From NCBI RefSeq assembly GCF_036373705.1, contig NC_089852.1, positions 37,816,207-37,880,206 of the forward strand: a stretch of 64,000 nt of DNA. The letters run 5' to 3'. The notes under the pieces were generated by a model that was not told the origin of the DNA, did not search any database, and saw only the letters and a list, made by a program, of their open reading frames with translations. Source of the DNA: Amia ocellicauda. Its lineage: Eukaryota; Chordata; Actinopteri; Amiiformes; Amiidae. Of the stretch, positions 1-12,843 are shown in pieces (the stretch's first letter is position 1; every line of letters starts with the position of its first letter). Position numbers and translations under genes: made by a program.

Positions 1-108
1 TAGCATACATTAATTGTATCCCAAGAAGGGGGTAATTACAAATAACAACATAAGAACGTTCACAAGCGAGAGGAGGCCATTTGACCCATCGTGCTCATTT
101 GGTGTCCA

Positions 109-237
109 TTAATAACTAATTGATGCAAGGAGCCTATCCAAATTATTTTTGAATGTTCCCATATTGTCGGTTTCAACCACTTCCCTGGGGAGTTTGTTCC
201 AGATTGTGACGACTCTGTGTGAAATGTACATTTTGCC
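109..237 (-). repeat. LINE (CR1/L2-type) ORF2 C-terminal fragment
   Basis: Read on the minus strand this stretch encodes SHRVVTIWNKLPREVVE followed by a short 'FKNNLDRLL' segment and a stop. This is the typical far C-terminal signature of reverse transcriptases from CR1/L2/Jockey-like non-LTR retrotransposons (R-V-V-x-x-W-N-x-L-P, then F-K-x-x-L-D). Only the tail is present; upstream sequence on that strand has no reverse transcriptase core, so it is a 5'-truncated dead copy. Confidence 0.7.
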
Positions 238-640
238 TTGGCTCTGGAACAAGCAAAACAGTGTCTGAACAATGAAAGCAAGATCAAACGACTGACATAA
301 AAATGTAAAGTTGTTTGGATAAAGAGGACAAAACATTGAACGACTTTACAAGGTAATGAGTCGAGTTTAAATGTATTTTAAAAAGTCTGTTCTGTTACAA
401 TTTTGCAACAGGCTAAACAAATCGTTACAATACTGCCACCTAATGGGACATGAAATTATTGAATTGGGCCATGCATACACAATACAAGATGTGCTGTTCA
501 CATGATCAAATTTCCATGATCTTAGCTATTGATCTCTTGAATTCATCATGAAAACAAACAACCCATAAACCCACTTCATCCTACCAAAAAGATAAATAAA
601 GGATATATAGAATAGCATCGTGGGGAAGGACAAAGGCACT
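238..640. other. Intergenic sequence, no gene seen
   Basis: AT-rich sequence between the LINE fragment and the CUL5 promoter region. No exon-like open frame, RNA gene or clear repeat was recognised. It may include the 3' or 5' remainder of the LINE copy. Confidence 0.4.
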
Positions 641-689
641 GGAATATGGTGACTGAACTGAGTACTTCATTCGTCTTCGCAGGCTTTCG

Positions 690-1304
690 CTGTTTGCTAG
701 TTTCGAAGATGTGTACGTCGGTCGCGTTGCGCCGATTTCCCCACGTTCTGCGCAGGTCTGCAGAATTCCACCGATCCCATTGGCGCAGCAGCGCAGACGC
801 GCGCAAATCTGCGCAGCGCAGACGCTCTCACTACACCCCGGCACTCATAAGACAGGTCAAGGGGTGGAGACCAAAGTAACCGCAGTGTGTCAACAGCCCC
901 CGTAACACACAGCCGCGTCCCCCTCCTGACCTCGCCCCCTCCCCGGCTCCGCGCTGTCCATGTCCCGGTCATGTGACACACATACCCTTGTACGGTCGGC
1001 TCGGGTCCGCTGCGAGGCTAAGTTTAGCCTCCGCTCAGTGGCGGTGCAGGATGCCGGGCAGTTACGTACGTTTTCGAAAGGTCAATTAAAAACAACCAAA
1101 AAAAGATCCGCTCAATAATGGCATTACATTCCGACACAGCACACCAATGATAACACATCCGCGCGTTTTACGGCGAGCTTGTTTGACCCATAAAGGGCCG
1201 CCGTGTTTTGAAGCGAGTGAGTCTGCGCGCCGCTGCGTCTCGCGCTCGGGCCCCTCAGCTGTGCGAGTCTCGCGAGAGCGCGCGAGGGGATAAGTTGAGG
1301 GAAC
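690..1304 (+). promoter_or_regulatory. CUL5: CUL5 CpG-rich promoter and 5' UTR
   Basis: GC- and CpG-rich sequence leads directly into the first CUL5 coding exon, typical of a housekeeping CpG-island promoter without a TATA box. The start codon context (AACATGGCG at 1302-1310) also matches the YY1-type AANATGGCG motif often found just downstream of transcription starts. The transcription start itself cannot be fixed from sequence. A palindromic repeat occupies the upstream part (724-825). Confidence 0.6.
724..825. repeat. GC-rich palindromic element, copy 1
   Basis: A 102-bp element whose outer parts are imperfect inverted repeats rich in TGCGCAGA-like units (left arm about 728-753, right arm about 791-815), around a centre containing GATCCCATTGGCG, an inverted CCAAT box. 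The same element, with a perfect 24-bp inverted repeat, recurs at 31204-31310. It lies about 500 bp upstream of the CUL5 start codon. It belongs to no repeat family I recognise. Confidence 0.6.
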
Positions 1305-4300
1305 ATGGCGACGTCTAATTTGCTAAAGGTAGGAGGCACTTCATTTTTAATATCGGCAGTGTTTGCTGTACGCGCCGTCTATTTGAGATCGCTGAGCTGC
1401 GTTGAAATGCGCGGCTGCTGAACAAAAGCACCCAGTGTTTTGGGGGTTTGGTGACGGGAGCGGTGTGGTGCATATCAATGGACAAGCCAGACAAAGCTGC
1501 CTCTGCCTGTAAATATTACTGGCACTGGGGTGGCTGAGCCAAAACTTGTCATTATTTGGTGTATGGGCCTGGTGGGGTGTACTGCTCCACGCGTGGCGGG
1601 TTTGTGCTGTCTGGCTGCGCCGCGGGTCGTGCGTGTGGGGCTGGAGCTGCTGTGGTCGCCCGGATCTGTGCGTGTTGTCAGCCAGCAGGAATGCCAGTGT
1701 TTTAAAGAGGGTTATGTAAACCCCGGCGAGCTGTGCAGGATATCGGCTCTGATCGCTCGGCGGGATGCTTTCTGCACGCCATCCGACAATAACACAATCC
1801 CGACCATGCAGTCATTGCCTGTCCCTCGGTCATCATTGCATGCATGGATGTATATTGACGTAAGTGTGAATGTGGTCATTTCAGCTGAAACTTCGTGTCT
1901 CGCCCCAGACATTGTGTTTTGTTCTCTATTTATTGATTGGTTGGTTGGTTGATTGATTGATTGATTTATTCCATATATAAACTCCTCGCTTTTAGCTTCA
2001 AAGTAAGCTATGTCATCACCGGTTCAACGCGAAATCCCGAAACAAGGCGTTGTATAGAGAGTGTGGCTGCTTTAAAGTGACAGTCAGATGATTGTAACCC
2101 AGTGGCAGAGAGATTGACAGTAGTAGTACTAGTTGTTTTAAAGTGACAGTCAGATTGTAACCCAGTGGCAGAGTAACTGACAGTAGTAGTACATTGTGTA
2201 TGTAGTTACAGCTATGCATGGTGTGGACAGATCATCTTAAGCTCTGCCACTTCATTTGCACCTTTTTCAACAACCCCTCTACCACTTTATTGCCTTGATA
2301 GTAACCCAAGAGATAGTCTACCTACACCAAACTCCAACTGACAATGGTGTTTTTTATTATTATTATTACTATTATGTTATTAATTTGCCTTAGTCAATAC
2401 ATTTTAAAACGCAGAGCAAGAATTATATTTATTTTGTTTAGGTGCAGCCTTGAGAAGGGTGCAATATTGAACATTGATTTTATAGGTTTTAAATAAATAA
2501 TACAAAAAAACTACTTTTGGGTTGTTTTTATAAGATGACATGTCAGTCTCCTTTTAGGTAATCATATAGAGCTATTACCTTTTTACATGTGTTTTGTAAC
2601 TTTTTAGGAATTGTATTGTCTATTTTACTGCCACCTTGTAGCTGCTTACATTAGGTAATTTTAATAGTCGTATATACTCCAATTTGCTTACCTCTACCTG
2701 TGTTGTTTTTGTTTGTCTAAAATGTAATTTGCTGTGATTATGTTCTGATTGTAGTAACATTGAACAGAATGCAAACAAAGCACTGGGGCCCATGGGATAA
2801 TATTGTATCTCACAAGGGCTTTCTGGTTTCCATTTTATTTATTTATTATTGTTTTTAGTTTTAAAATATAATGTCAGTCTTTGTTGTCCAGCATTGGAGT
2901 GTGACTTTTGTCATGGAGATTTGTAGTTTGCAGTTGCCCATTAAACCATCCTTCTGTCTGCCATGCACCAGTCAGTGATGCCCCCACCTTCCCCCATAGC
3001 ACGCCTGTCTCTGAGCCAATTTTTAAAAATAAATTGTATTCATCTGAAAATCTGCCATTCCATCCCAGAGCTGCAGTTAAAAAAAAAAAAAAAAAAAAAA
3101 TGCTTTAGTTACAGTTCCCTTGGAAGCCATGCCTTTTCAGATCACCTGCTGTGTAGCACAGAGAGGGTATGGAGTATGAAGCGCTCCCAATACTGAATAT
3201 TCAGTATTCCAGTAAATCCAGTGTGGTTTGATCTGAAGGTGAACTAGTCTGTATAAGAAATAGTGTTTGGTTTAGAAGAATGTTGTGTAATGAATGAAAT
3301 AAAGGAGATTTTGACCAGGATTGAATACAATTCATTTGACCAGCAATCATTACAAACCCAAAGCATGCTGCTGGCTTTTTTTGCTAGAGGTTTCTTGTTC
3401 CGATGGGAAGCTGCAATCTAGCTTGTTTATGTTAGTTTTTTTGTGTGTCCGTTGAAGGTAAAGGCCTAGCATTTATACATTTCTCTGTTTTAGTCCTTTT
3501 TATTTTATTTTTTATTTTTTTATATATAATCCCTAAATTCTTATTACCAAAATGTGAAACTTTCCCCAAATCCTCAAAATATTGGCAAGCTTATTTCTAG
3601 ACGCACGTTGAAATGTCCCTCTTGCATGATTTCAGTCTGGATTTATGAATGTGATGATTATACAACTAAACTTAGACTAGAGTCGGTATTGTATCCTTGT
3701 TGCATAACTTAATAATTGCATAACTTGCAGCCAAATAATGCTTATTTCAAATATATTTGGGGCTAATTTAGTACTCTATTTCAGTGATGGGCCCAACTAT
3801 TCATACTAAAATTCCTTCACAGCTGAATGTTCACATTATCAAATACAGACCACAAAGGTCCATTAAGCTATTCACTTTCAACTAGAACTAGGATGAACAT
3901 TAAAACTGCAACCAGTTCTGCATTAATGTGATCTGGAATATTTTCCCGAAGTATGCCCAAGCTGTCTGGTTCAAACGGCAGTATTTTTACAAGAAGAATA
4001 GTTTAAACAAAATCTCCCCTTTGTATACAGTGTTGATATGTTTTTCAGTCACTAGCATGCAATTTTCTGCCCATGGTGGTGTATGGAGTCCGAGACAGTT
4101 TGACTTTAGTACAATTACAATATATCATGTACAATTACTCATTTATACATTAGGGTTTTTGCTGGAGCAATCTCTTTACAGTACAGTACCTTGCTCAAGG
4201 GTTTAACAGCAGTGGCCCCCACCTGGGATTGAGCCCACAACCCTCCACTGCCAGAGCCCAAGCCTCTACCCCACACTGCTGTTCCGTACTTGAGTTCTGT

Positions 4301-7300
4301 TGGACAAAGCCAGTCTGTAACTTCCTTCTTTATCATCACTTTCTGGATTTGGGAAAGGGGAGATTTACCAGAATTGTTATGCTTCACGTCAATGAGGAAT
4401 TACCAGAAGAGAGGAACAGGGAGGAGCCTCAGTGAATGGACACAGTCTTGACAAACTGTGGAGTAGGCTGGCCTAAAAAACACAACAAATTATTTAATTG
4501 GTGTTCTTGAACTTAAGTCGGGGAAAAGGAATAAATATTTGAATTCCATAGAGTACAACAGTAAACATTAGCCGGTCTTGTGGCTTAAGTAGACTCTGTC
4601 CTCCAAAAAGTGACATGTAGAACTAAATACACAGTTGACAACACCTGACAGTTTCTGTGGAAAAATATGTTCTGATTGACTGAAATCACTTCTAAGGTTA
4701 AAGAGCATTAGAATATCCTTCCCACTGGGACTTGCCCAGTACACTTTGCACTGTGTAGAGACTGTTAATGTACAGTGTGGATCTGAATCACCTCTGTTGA
4801 ATCCACACTCCTCTCATGTCAATTGTTCTTTCTTCTGTTTGGATTGCCCTCCCCAGAACAAGGGCTCCCTCCAGTTTGAGGACAAATGGGATTTGATGCG
4901 GCCCATCGTTCTGAAATTACTGCGCCAGGAGTCCGTCACCAAGCAGCAGTGGTTTGATCTGTTTTCGTAAGTAATCAGTCATCACCCTCCCCTTGGCCAT
5001 CAGAACATAAATAACACTTAATGCATTCTGGACGTTTCTGCTTGGCAAAAGCGAGCAGCTTTTGTTGGACGTTTTGTTTTTGCTCTTCTATACAGTACTT
5101 ATTGCCACATTCTGATAAACTTCTCTTTACTTGATTATTCCTCTACAGAGATGTTCATGCAGTTTGCCTTTGGGATGATAAAGGTCCTGCAAAGATCCAC
5201 CAGGCTTTGAAAGAAGACATATTAGACTTTATCAAGCAAGCCCAAGCGGTGAGTCCTAGCAAAGATTATTCATTTATGCTGTTAGCTAGAAGTATATTAA
5301 TTATTGTAATTGTTTTGTTATGTCTCAAAATGTGCAGTATCCGATTCAATAGAGCGTTTACATTCTCTGTTCTGGAGCGCTGCGTGTCAGAGCACACTGA
5401 CCTACTGTCTGGTCTCCACACAGCGAGTGTTGAGCCACCAGGATGACACGGCGCTGCTTAAGGCCTACATTGTGGAGTGGCGCAAGTTCTTCACCCAGTG
5501 TGACATCCTTCCGAAGCCATTCTGCCAGCTGGAGATCACACTGATGGGGAAGCAGGGCAGCAACAAGAAATCCAATGTAGAAGACAGTATTGTTAGAAAG
5601 GTAATGGGGGTGGCCTGGCTTTTACGTCTAAAAGTGCCATGTCTGGCAGTTGGTGTTTTTAAAAAAAAAAAAAAAAAAAAAAAAATGCTTTAGGGGCAGT
5701 GGGGCGGACTGCAGTTGGGCAGGACAACAGGTGCAACCCTATCGAGTCAGACAGCTGCATTTATGTTCAGGCCAGAGAGCATGGTTTGAGAGACCCAGCA
5801 CTTGGTCAATACTGCAGTGCTTGCAATCTGTCTAGCATCAGAATACAGCTTATGGGGGTCCCTGAAATAAGTCAGTCTTTGATTTAAACGATTATATAAA
5901 ACAAATCCTTTCTAATAGGAGCCCTGCCTCCTCTCCTCCTCATCTGTGCTTGTGTTTTTCATGTGTCCCTTTCTGCCCTAGCTCATGCTGGACACATGGA
6001 ATGAGTCCATCTTCTCCAATATAAAGAACCGGCTGCAGGACAGCGCCATGAAGTTAGTGCACGCAGAGAGACTGGGGGAGGCCTTTGACTCACAGCTCGT
6101 CATCGGTGTGAGGGAGTCCTACGGTGAGCCTGGGGGTGGGCGGGTGATTTCTCAACGTACCTGGGGATATATAAGCTCTCCTTTCTCTTGGCTCATGTAG
6201 AGGTTGATCTTTTGAGATCAGAAAGCAGGTTTTAAAAAAAGGTTAATTGGCTTATTCTTAATTTTTGTTAACAACTTTTATAATCTTTGTGGTAGTGTGA
6301 TTTTTGTAAAAAAAAACAAAAAACTTTTTTCCTCTCTCCTTTGGTTCACAGTTAATCTTTGCTCCAACCCAGAAGACAAGCTTCAGATCTACAGAGATAA
6401 TTTTGAAAAAGCCTATTTGGATTCCACAGAGAGGTTTTACAGAACGCAAGCTCCCTCCTATCTACAGCAGAATGGTGTGCAGAATTATATGAAATATGTA
6501 AGTGTATTGGAAAGCCATTAATTCCTGGAACGTCTGGAAAAGAAAAGCTACACCAATAATAATAAAAAGAATGTCATGAATGCTGTCTTTTGTCATTGCT
6601 GTTTCTGTACAGGCAGATGCTAAGTTAAGGGAAGAGGAGAAACGTGCACTTCGTTACTTGGAGACAAGACGTGAATGTAACTCTGTACAAGCAGTAAGTG
6701 AACTGGAGGGTCAAGTTTTGCATGTCTAAAACATTTTTGCTGTTACTGCTTATACTGCAGTTGGAGGCATTGGGTAATGAAGGATCCGTTTAAATTACGC
6801 TACTTCATAACCTTTGCCTCAGGTCTCGTTTTCCTGAGGGTCTTTTTCACCTTAGCTGCATCCAGATCAATAATTGATTGAAAACCGAGTCCAAGTAAAC
6901 AAACAAATTTGGATTAGAACATCTAAATGTGGCCTTTTCATTCCTGCACCAGGTCCCTGTTTTTTATTCTCCTTAGTTTGCATTAACAGGTGAATCTAAT
7001 TTAGTCAGAATTAACTGGCAGTAGCATATTAATAGTAAAACATTTAATTATGACTCCTGTCTCCTAGTGTCACCACTTTTCCAAACCCCAAACCATTAAA
7101 ATGAGTGATTTATTTTCCAATGAAAGGAACAAAGCAGTGGGAGGGAGGAAACATTTGATTTTTCCTGTTTTTGTTTCAGCTTATGGAATGTTGTGTGAAT
7201 GCTCTTGTGACATCTTTCAAAGAGACAATCTTAGCGGAATGTCCAGGCATGATCAAAAGAAATGAAACCGAGAGTGAGTACATCACACCGAGACCTAACT

Positions 7301-10300
7301 GGAATATCGTACCACCAGGCCAAACCTCCTGTTCCCCTGTGCTGTTGTTCTCTCTGTATAGTGCATCATTTGTGGACATGCTGTACTAATGGCACATCAG
7401 TTGCAATATTCATGATTGATATTCTAACGCATGTCGTATCTTTAAAGGGTACAATTTACATTTGAGTGGGGAAAGGATAATTGCTATATAGAGCGATCCA
7501 AAAATGAGATTGTTGTAATCGGTGGCGTTGCCAAAGCCAGAAGAATGAATGTGCAATGTCTGTCTGGATGTAATTGGCTATTTCGATATACATGCATGCA
7601 CAGCTCCTCTTGAACTCCAAATTGACGTTACTGCTTGACTTGAACAGCTTGTGCCCTCTCTTAGAACTCCACCTCATGTTTTCCCTGATGGACAAAGTTC
7701 CCAATGGCATTGAGCCCATGCTGAAGGATCTGGAGGAGCACATTATTAATGCTGGCTTAGCGGACATGGTAGCAGCAGCAGAGACGATAACTACTGTGAG
7801 TAGCGCCATTTCTGTGAGGTCAGGGTGCATAGGAGAAAGAGAGGATATTGGGATGCTCACTGTGGCAGTGTTTCTAATAATACTGCTGTGTGAAAGGAAG
7901 GGTTTTGGTGATGTTTGAAATCCGAAGGGGCTTTTTACTGAATGAAAGTTTAGCCATGAGATGCCTACTCTTCCTTTATGTAAGACCACCTCTCTGAGTT
8001 TTATTGAATGAAAGCAGCTGTGCTAATAACAATTTTTGCCTATTCCGTTAATAAATAAGATCTGCTTTTGGGTGTGCATCGTTTTATTTATTCCTTTTCT
8101 CTCTTGTTTTCCCCCCAAAGGATTCTGAGAAATATGTAGAGCAGCTTCTTACTTTATTTAATCGGTTCAGTAAACTAGTTAAAGAGGCTTTTCAAGATGA
8201 TCCCCGATTTCTGACTGCCAGAGACAAAGTAAGTATCTTTTCAGATTATTGTTGGTTTTACGGTTTTGTTTTTGTGGAAATGCTTTTCTATTTCAGTATG
8301 TTTTAACAACAAGCTCCAAAAGCATCTTTGTTTTGTTTTTACGTAATGGAAACTATCAAACTCCCTGCTATTACTTTCAAAGAAAAGTATTCCTTGTTTT
8401 ATGCAAGAAATTATAGGATTCCTTCAGCTGAGTAGCCATCATTCATGTAGGGTTGGGCAGCCAATTGCAATAGACATTTATTGATCTTGTGGTCAGCAGG
8501 GCAAGAGTGAAGCATTTGTTGTTTTTCTGTACTGTAGTGTTCATGATAAAACTTTTGGGAATATCTGTGTTCTCAATTATTTTTTAGGCCTATAAAGCTG
8601 TTGTGAATGATGCTACAATATTTAAACTTGAGCTCCCACTGAAGCAGAAGGGGTAAGAGTCCAATATCATTTATTTCAACTTCACACATCTATTCCTTGA
8701 ATTCCTTGATTGGTGAACACTATATATTCTTTTTTTAGAATAAATCAAATTATACAGAATACAAACAAATTGATTCCTATAGATGTATCCCAGCTGGTAG
8801 ACATGCTGACTTTGGTTATCTATTTTTAATTGGCACTGCAGTAGATGCGCTATTTGTGTCTGAGCTTGATGGATAGCTGACACATTATGTGGCTTGTACC
8901 CCTGCAGAGTGGGATTGAAAACCCAGCCGGAGTCCAAATGCCCGGAGTTGCTGGCAAACTACTGTGACATGCTATTGAGAAAAACTCCGCTTAGTAAAAA
9001 ACTTACGTCAGAAGAGATCGAAGCAAAGTTAAAAGAAGTGGTATGTATGCATCTTGATTTCAACCTTAAATTATTTTAATTCCCTAAAATGATCACAATT
9101 CATACTTAATAACATTTAAATTGTAGTCTGTTTTATTGTATGGTAAGATGCTGTTGTGTACTAAACTTTGTGAGCAACCTTCTAAATCGTAATTTCCTGC
9201 AATATGTTGCAGTCATTGATGTAATAAATGTGGCAGTACAACCCTTTACAAATTCTGATCCTTTACAAAATCCTTTAATCCCACAAAATATGCCCTTGCT
9301 TTTCGCCTTGATTTATTTATTTATTTTATTTTTTTAATTTTGATTCCTCCACTATTCTAAATGTTTTGTGCAAATGGCGTGTAAAAATGTCTCCCCCCCC
9401 CCCCCCCCCCCAATTTGATTGTGAATTTTGCTTTCTTTCAATTACCTTTCCCAGTTACTGGTGTTGAAGTATGTACAAAATAAAGATGTCTTCATGAGGT
9501 ATCACAAAGCACATTTGACGCGTCGTTTGATCCTGGATATTTCGGCTGACAGCGAGATCGAAGAAAATATGGTGGAGTGGCTCAGGGTAAGTATCCGTTA
9601 GGAATTTTATAACTGTTCATTCTGTGTATACCATTTAAAAAAAAAAAAAAAAAAAAGCTTCTAGCATTAGTAATCTCAGTGATGGTGTGATTTTACATGG
9701 GAGGGGATATCTTAAATGTAACATAAGATCTCAAAATTATTAGGACAAGGGTGTTGGTCAGTTGATATTTTTCACTAATTGAAAACCTGTTCAACATGTT
9801 CATACTAGAGACAGTGCCTTCCTTCTGCTGCCGATCAGCTGAACTTGGGCTGGACTTGTATCTGGTTGTATTCAGATTCACATTTTGAGCACCTGATGAG
9901 CCTCCTGTATGCATTCTCTTCTCTGGACAGGAAGTGGGCATGCCCGCAGATTATGTGAACAAGCTGGCAAGGATGTTTCAGGACATTAAAGTTTCTGAAG
10001 ATCTAAACCAGGCTTTCAAGGAGATGCACAAACACAACAAGCTGGCATTGTCGGGTAATTATTTTTAATACTGTATCCTAAAGTGTAGCATAAAACATTT
10101 GCAGTAATGTACCTTTTATTGAAGTTGCTTTTTCTTTTGATGCATATAAAACGCACTGCCAAAAGTGGCTTGAACAGCAGGTTGACCGCATGCCACTGTT
10201 TAACATGCTGCCGTTGTTGTTGTGGGACAGCCGACTCGGTGAACATCAAGATCCTGAACGCGGGTGCCTGGTCGCGGAGCTCGGAGAAGGTGTTCGTGTC

Positions 10301-12843
10301 TCTGCCCACCGAGCTGGAGGACCTCATCCCGGAGGTGGAGGAGTTCTACAAGAAGAACCACAGTGGCAGGAAGCTACACTGGCACCACCTCATGTCCAAT
10401 GGGATTGTGAGTACATTGCTCTCCGAGGCATCTTCTTGTGTGGGCTGTAGAGACACGGGCAGGTAGGCTTGTATGTACGAGTAGAGGCCTCCACCCTTCC
10501 CAACTGCTGTTTTGGTTTGTAGTTCTCTCTCTGTAGTCAGGACATTAAGAGATGTAGTCATCTTAAGCCTCAGGCACAACATTGTGTAACTTTGGCGAGG
10601 GGCCCCGTGAACTACACGCAAGCAGTACACAATCCAGGTAAGGTAACTACCTCAGTGTGTCACAGGCCCCTCCCCCTCCTTATTGAGTCATTTGAATTGA
10701 ACTCAATGTATGATGTCTCTGTAGTTGTTTCTGTCAGGAAGTAGAAGGAAGGAGAGAACCTGTGAATGAGGCTTAAAAAAAACGGGTTGTGATACAATCT
10801 CTGAGTGCCATATGTATACAGATCCCAAACAATACAAGCAGCACCTCCTGAGAGTTCAGAAAATGTATTGTCATGTTCTGTAGGACTGCTTCATAAAGTG
10901 CTTGAAATGTCTCTGGTCATACTAGAATCTTAGCAGGGCATCTCTTTTGTAGATCACGTTTAAAAATGAAGTTGGACAGTATGACCTGGAGGTCACGACC
11001 TTTCAGCTGGCTGTCCTCTTTGCCTGGAACCAAAGACCCAGAGAAAAGATTAGTTTTGAAAATTTAAAACTAGCCACCGAGCTTCCGGATGCAGAGCTGC
11101 GGCGCACTCTATGGGTGAGTCAGGGAGAATAAAATACCCTTTGCCTGATAGCAAAGGGGTCCGTATCATTCATCAGCACATGAAGATCATCTTCAAATCA
11201 GTCATTGTCAGTATTTTTTGTTAAATCCGAATACTAGTAATTTTGAAATGAAGTCTTCATGGGCACTAGGTTTCATCCCATACCACTCTGACTCAGGCCT
11301 AAACCAAATAAAAACTTTAACCTGAGAATCGCAAATGATCAGCCTGTACCCTAGAGTTTTTATTTATTTACAAGTAGTACAATGTGACTTTAAACAGTAA
11401 CTTAAACCCCAACTGGGTACAAGTTTGTAATTTGGGATCCTTGTCTAGGTTTGATTTAGTCTAGGCCTACATATAATATACATTTTTCACACCCACAAAA
11501 AACGGTTTCTTATGTATAGGTTGTATTGTCAGGGTTGTATGTTTATTTGTTTTCACGGTTCTTTCTGCCCATGTCTGTGGTCCGTGTCTGTGTGTAACTC
11601 GTTGTCTTTCTCTCCCAGTCTCTTGTAGCTTTTCCGAAGCTGAAGCGGCAGGTGTTGTCGTATGAACCTCAAGTCAATTCTCCCAAAGACTTCACGGAAG
11701 GCACCCTCTTCTACGTGAACCAGGAGTTCTCATTAATGTGAGGATGTAGGATCATTCTGAAATCACTTCATATGAAGATAACTGTTCCCAACCCATTTTA
11801 AAGTGATGATCAAGTTTGTTTTTGTGTTCTTCCCTTTGGATACCTTTAGTTAAATATGTGGCAAAATGTAAAATACTATGTGATTCCTGGTTTTATCAGA
11901 TATTCATATTTCTGTAGATTTTAGAAGGGGTATTTATTGCTGAGCTAAATTAGTTTCTATTGAAATTTGAAACATTATAAAAATGGAAATTCCTTTACAT
12001 AATAAATGCAGGACTTTTAAGTGTGTGCGCGTGCGCGTGGTCGTGTGCGTGTGTGTGTGTATATACATGTGGTATTTAAAAAAAATTAACAAACTTTGAA
12101 AAACAAACTGTTAATCTGACACACAGATGTAAAGACCCAAAATGGCAAAGGTTCAACTTGCATCTGACCCTGTAGCTGACACCTTGCCTGATGCTTTTGT
12201 TCTAGAAAAAATGGGAAAGTTCAGAAGAGAGGAAAGATCAATCTCATCGGCAGACTGCAGCTCACGACGGAGAGGATGAGAGAGGAGGAGAATGAAGGCA
12301 TCGTCCAGCTTAGAATATTAAGAACCCAGGTGTGTGCTCTGGCCAGGGCAACAATTAGACCGTCATCTTCTGGTTTTCAGACACGCTTTCCTGATTTGGT
12401 CAAGATTTCCCAGGCCTGTATGCGACACATTTGTCATGTTGGGTTCATAAACGTTTAGTACAATTCCCATCACAGCCACACGGTTAAAATCTATCATGAC
12501 AACTTCAGGATTAAAAGGCAGTATTGTTAAATTAATCTGGGGGGGAAGCACCAAAATAGGGTATAAATTGAATGAGCAAGATATGTGTGGACACCACCTT
12601 TTTGTTCATCTGTGTAAAAGTTGACCCTTTTTGTTGCTTTCCTTGCAGGAGGCCATTATCCAAATAATGAAAATGCGGAAGAAAATCACAAATGCCCAAC
12701 TCCAGACTGAACTGGTAGAGATTCTGAAAAACATGTTTTTACCACAGAAGAAAATGATCAAAGAGCAAATCGAGTGGCTTATCGAGCACAAATATATCAA
12801 GAGAGATGAGTCGGACATAAACACCTTTATTTACATGGCGTAG
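1305..12843 (+). CDS. CUL5: Cullin-5, E3 ubiquitin ligase scaffold
   Basis: CUL5 is the scaffold of CRL5 ubiquitin ligases: its N-terminal cullin repeats bind Elongin B/C with SOCS-box receptors, and its C-terminus binds RBX2. I joined 19 coding exons: 1305-1328, 4857-4966, 5149-5248, 5424-5600, 5982-6123, 6352-6497, 6613-6693, 7180-7273, 7665-7795, 8121-8228, 8588-8652, 8908-9040, 9455-9586, 9931-10054, 10231-10406, 10953-11114, 11619-11737, 12206-12329, 12649-12843. They total 2343 nt, 780 residues, the usual CUL5 length, with every phase consistent and all introns GT-AG. It begins MATSNLLKNKGSLQFEDKWD. The last exon carries the winged-helix B domain and the neddylation motif IMKMRKK, with the acceptor lysine at residue 724. 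No frameshift or stop interrupts it. The next gene downstream encodes a DCN1-like neddylation co-factor. Confidence 0.97.
2071..2193. repeat. Two-copy tandem duplication, 66-bp period
   Basis: The block starting TTTAAAGTGACAGTCAGA at 2071 recurs at 2137. Both copies continue through AACCCAGTGGCAGAG and GACAGTAGTAGTAC, with a few substitutions and a small indel. It is an intronic duplication with no visible coding role. Confidence 0.8.
3079..3100. repeat. Poly(A) tract, A22
   Basis: A run of 22 A in CUL5 intron 1, followed immediately by TGCTTTAG. A similar run at 5661-5685 has the same following eight bases. It could be the tail of a retroposed element, but no element body was recognised upstream. 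Confidence 0.7.
4165..4305. repeat. Fish-type dispersed repeat (SINE/LINE tail-like)
   Basis: The segment contains CCTTGCTCAAGGGTTTAACA, then CACCTGGGATTGAGCCCACA and an ending CCCCACACTGCTG. This combination recurs widely in fish genomes as a dispersed repeat. The GGGATTGAGCCC part resembles a tRNA-type B box. Family assignment is uncertain. Confidence 0.5.
5661..5685. repeat. Poly(A) tract, A25
   Basis: A run of 25 A in CUL5 intron 4, about 60 bp after exon 4, followed by TGCTTTAG as in the tract at 3079-3100. Confidence 0.7.
9393..9411. repeat. Poly(C) tract, C19
   Basis: A homopolymer of 19 C in CUL5 intron 12, about 45 bp upstream of exon 13. Runs of this length are prone to sequencing error, so the exact length is uncertain. 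Confidence 0.8.

Larger units (their letters stand above)
1329..4856 (+). other. CUL5: CUL5 intron 1
   Basis: The largest CUL5 intron, 3.5 kb, separates the 8-codon first exon from the rest. The first 500 bp are still GC-rich. It contains a tandem duplication (2071-2193), an A22 tract (3079-3100) and a fish-type interspersed repeat (about 4165-4305). No other exon-like segment was recognised. Confidence 0.8.

Noticed and set aside
1530-1952. 140-residue plus-strand open frame in CUL5 intron 1
   Set aside because: No recognisable domain, Cys-rich composition typical of GC-rich DNA, and it lies in an intron with no splice context.
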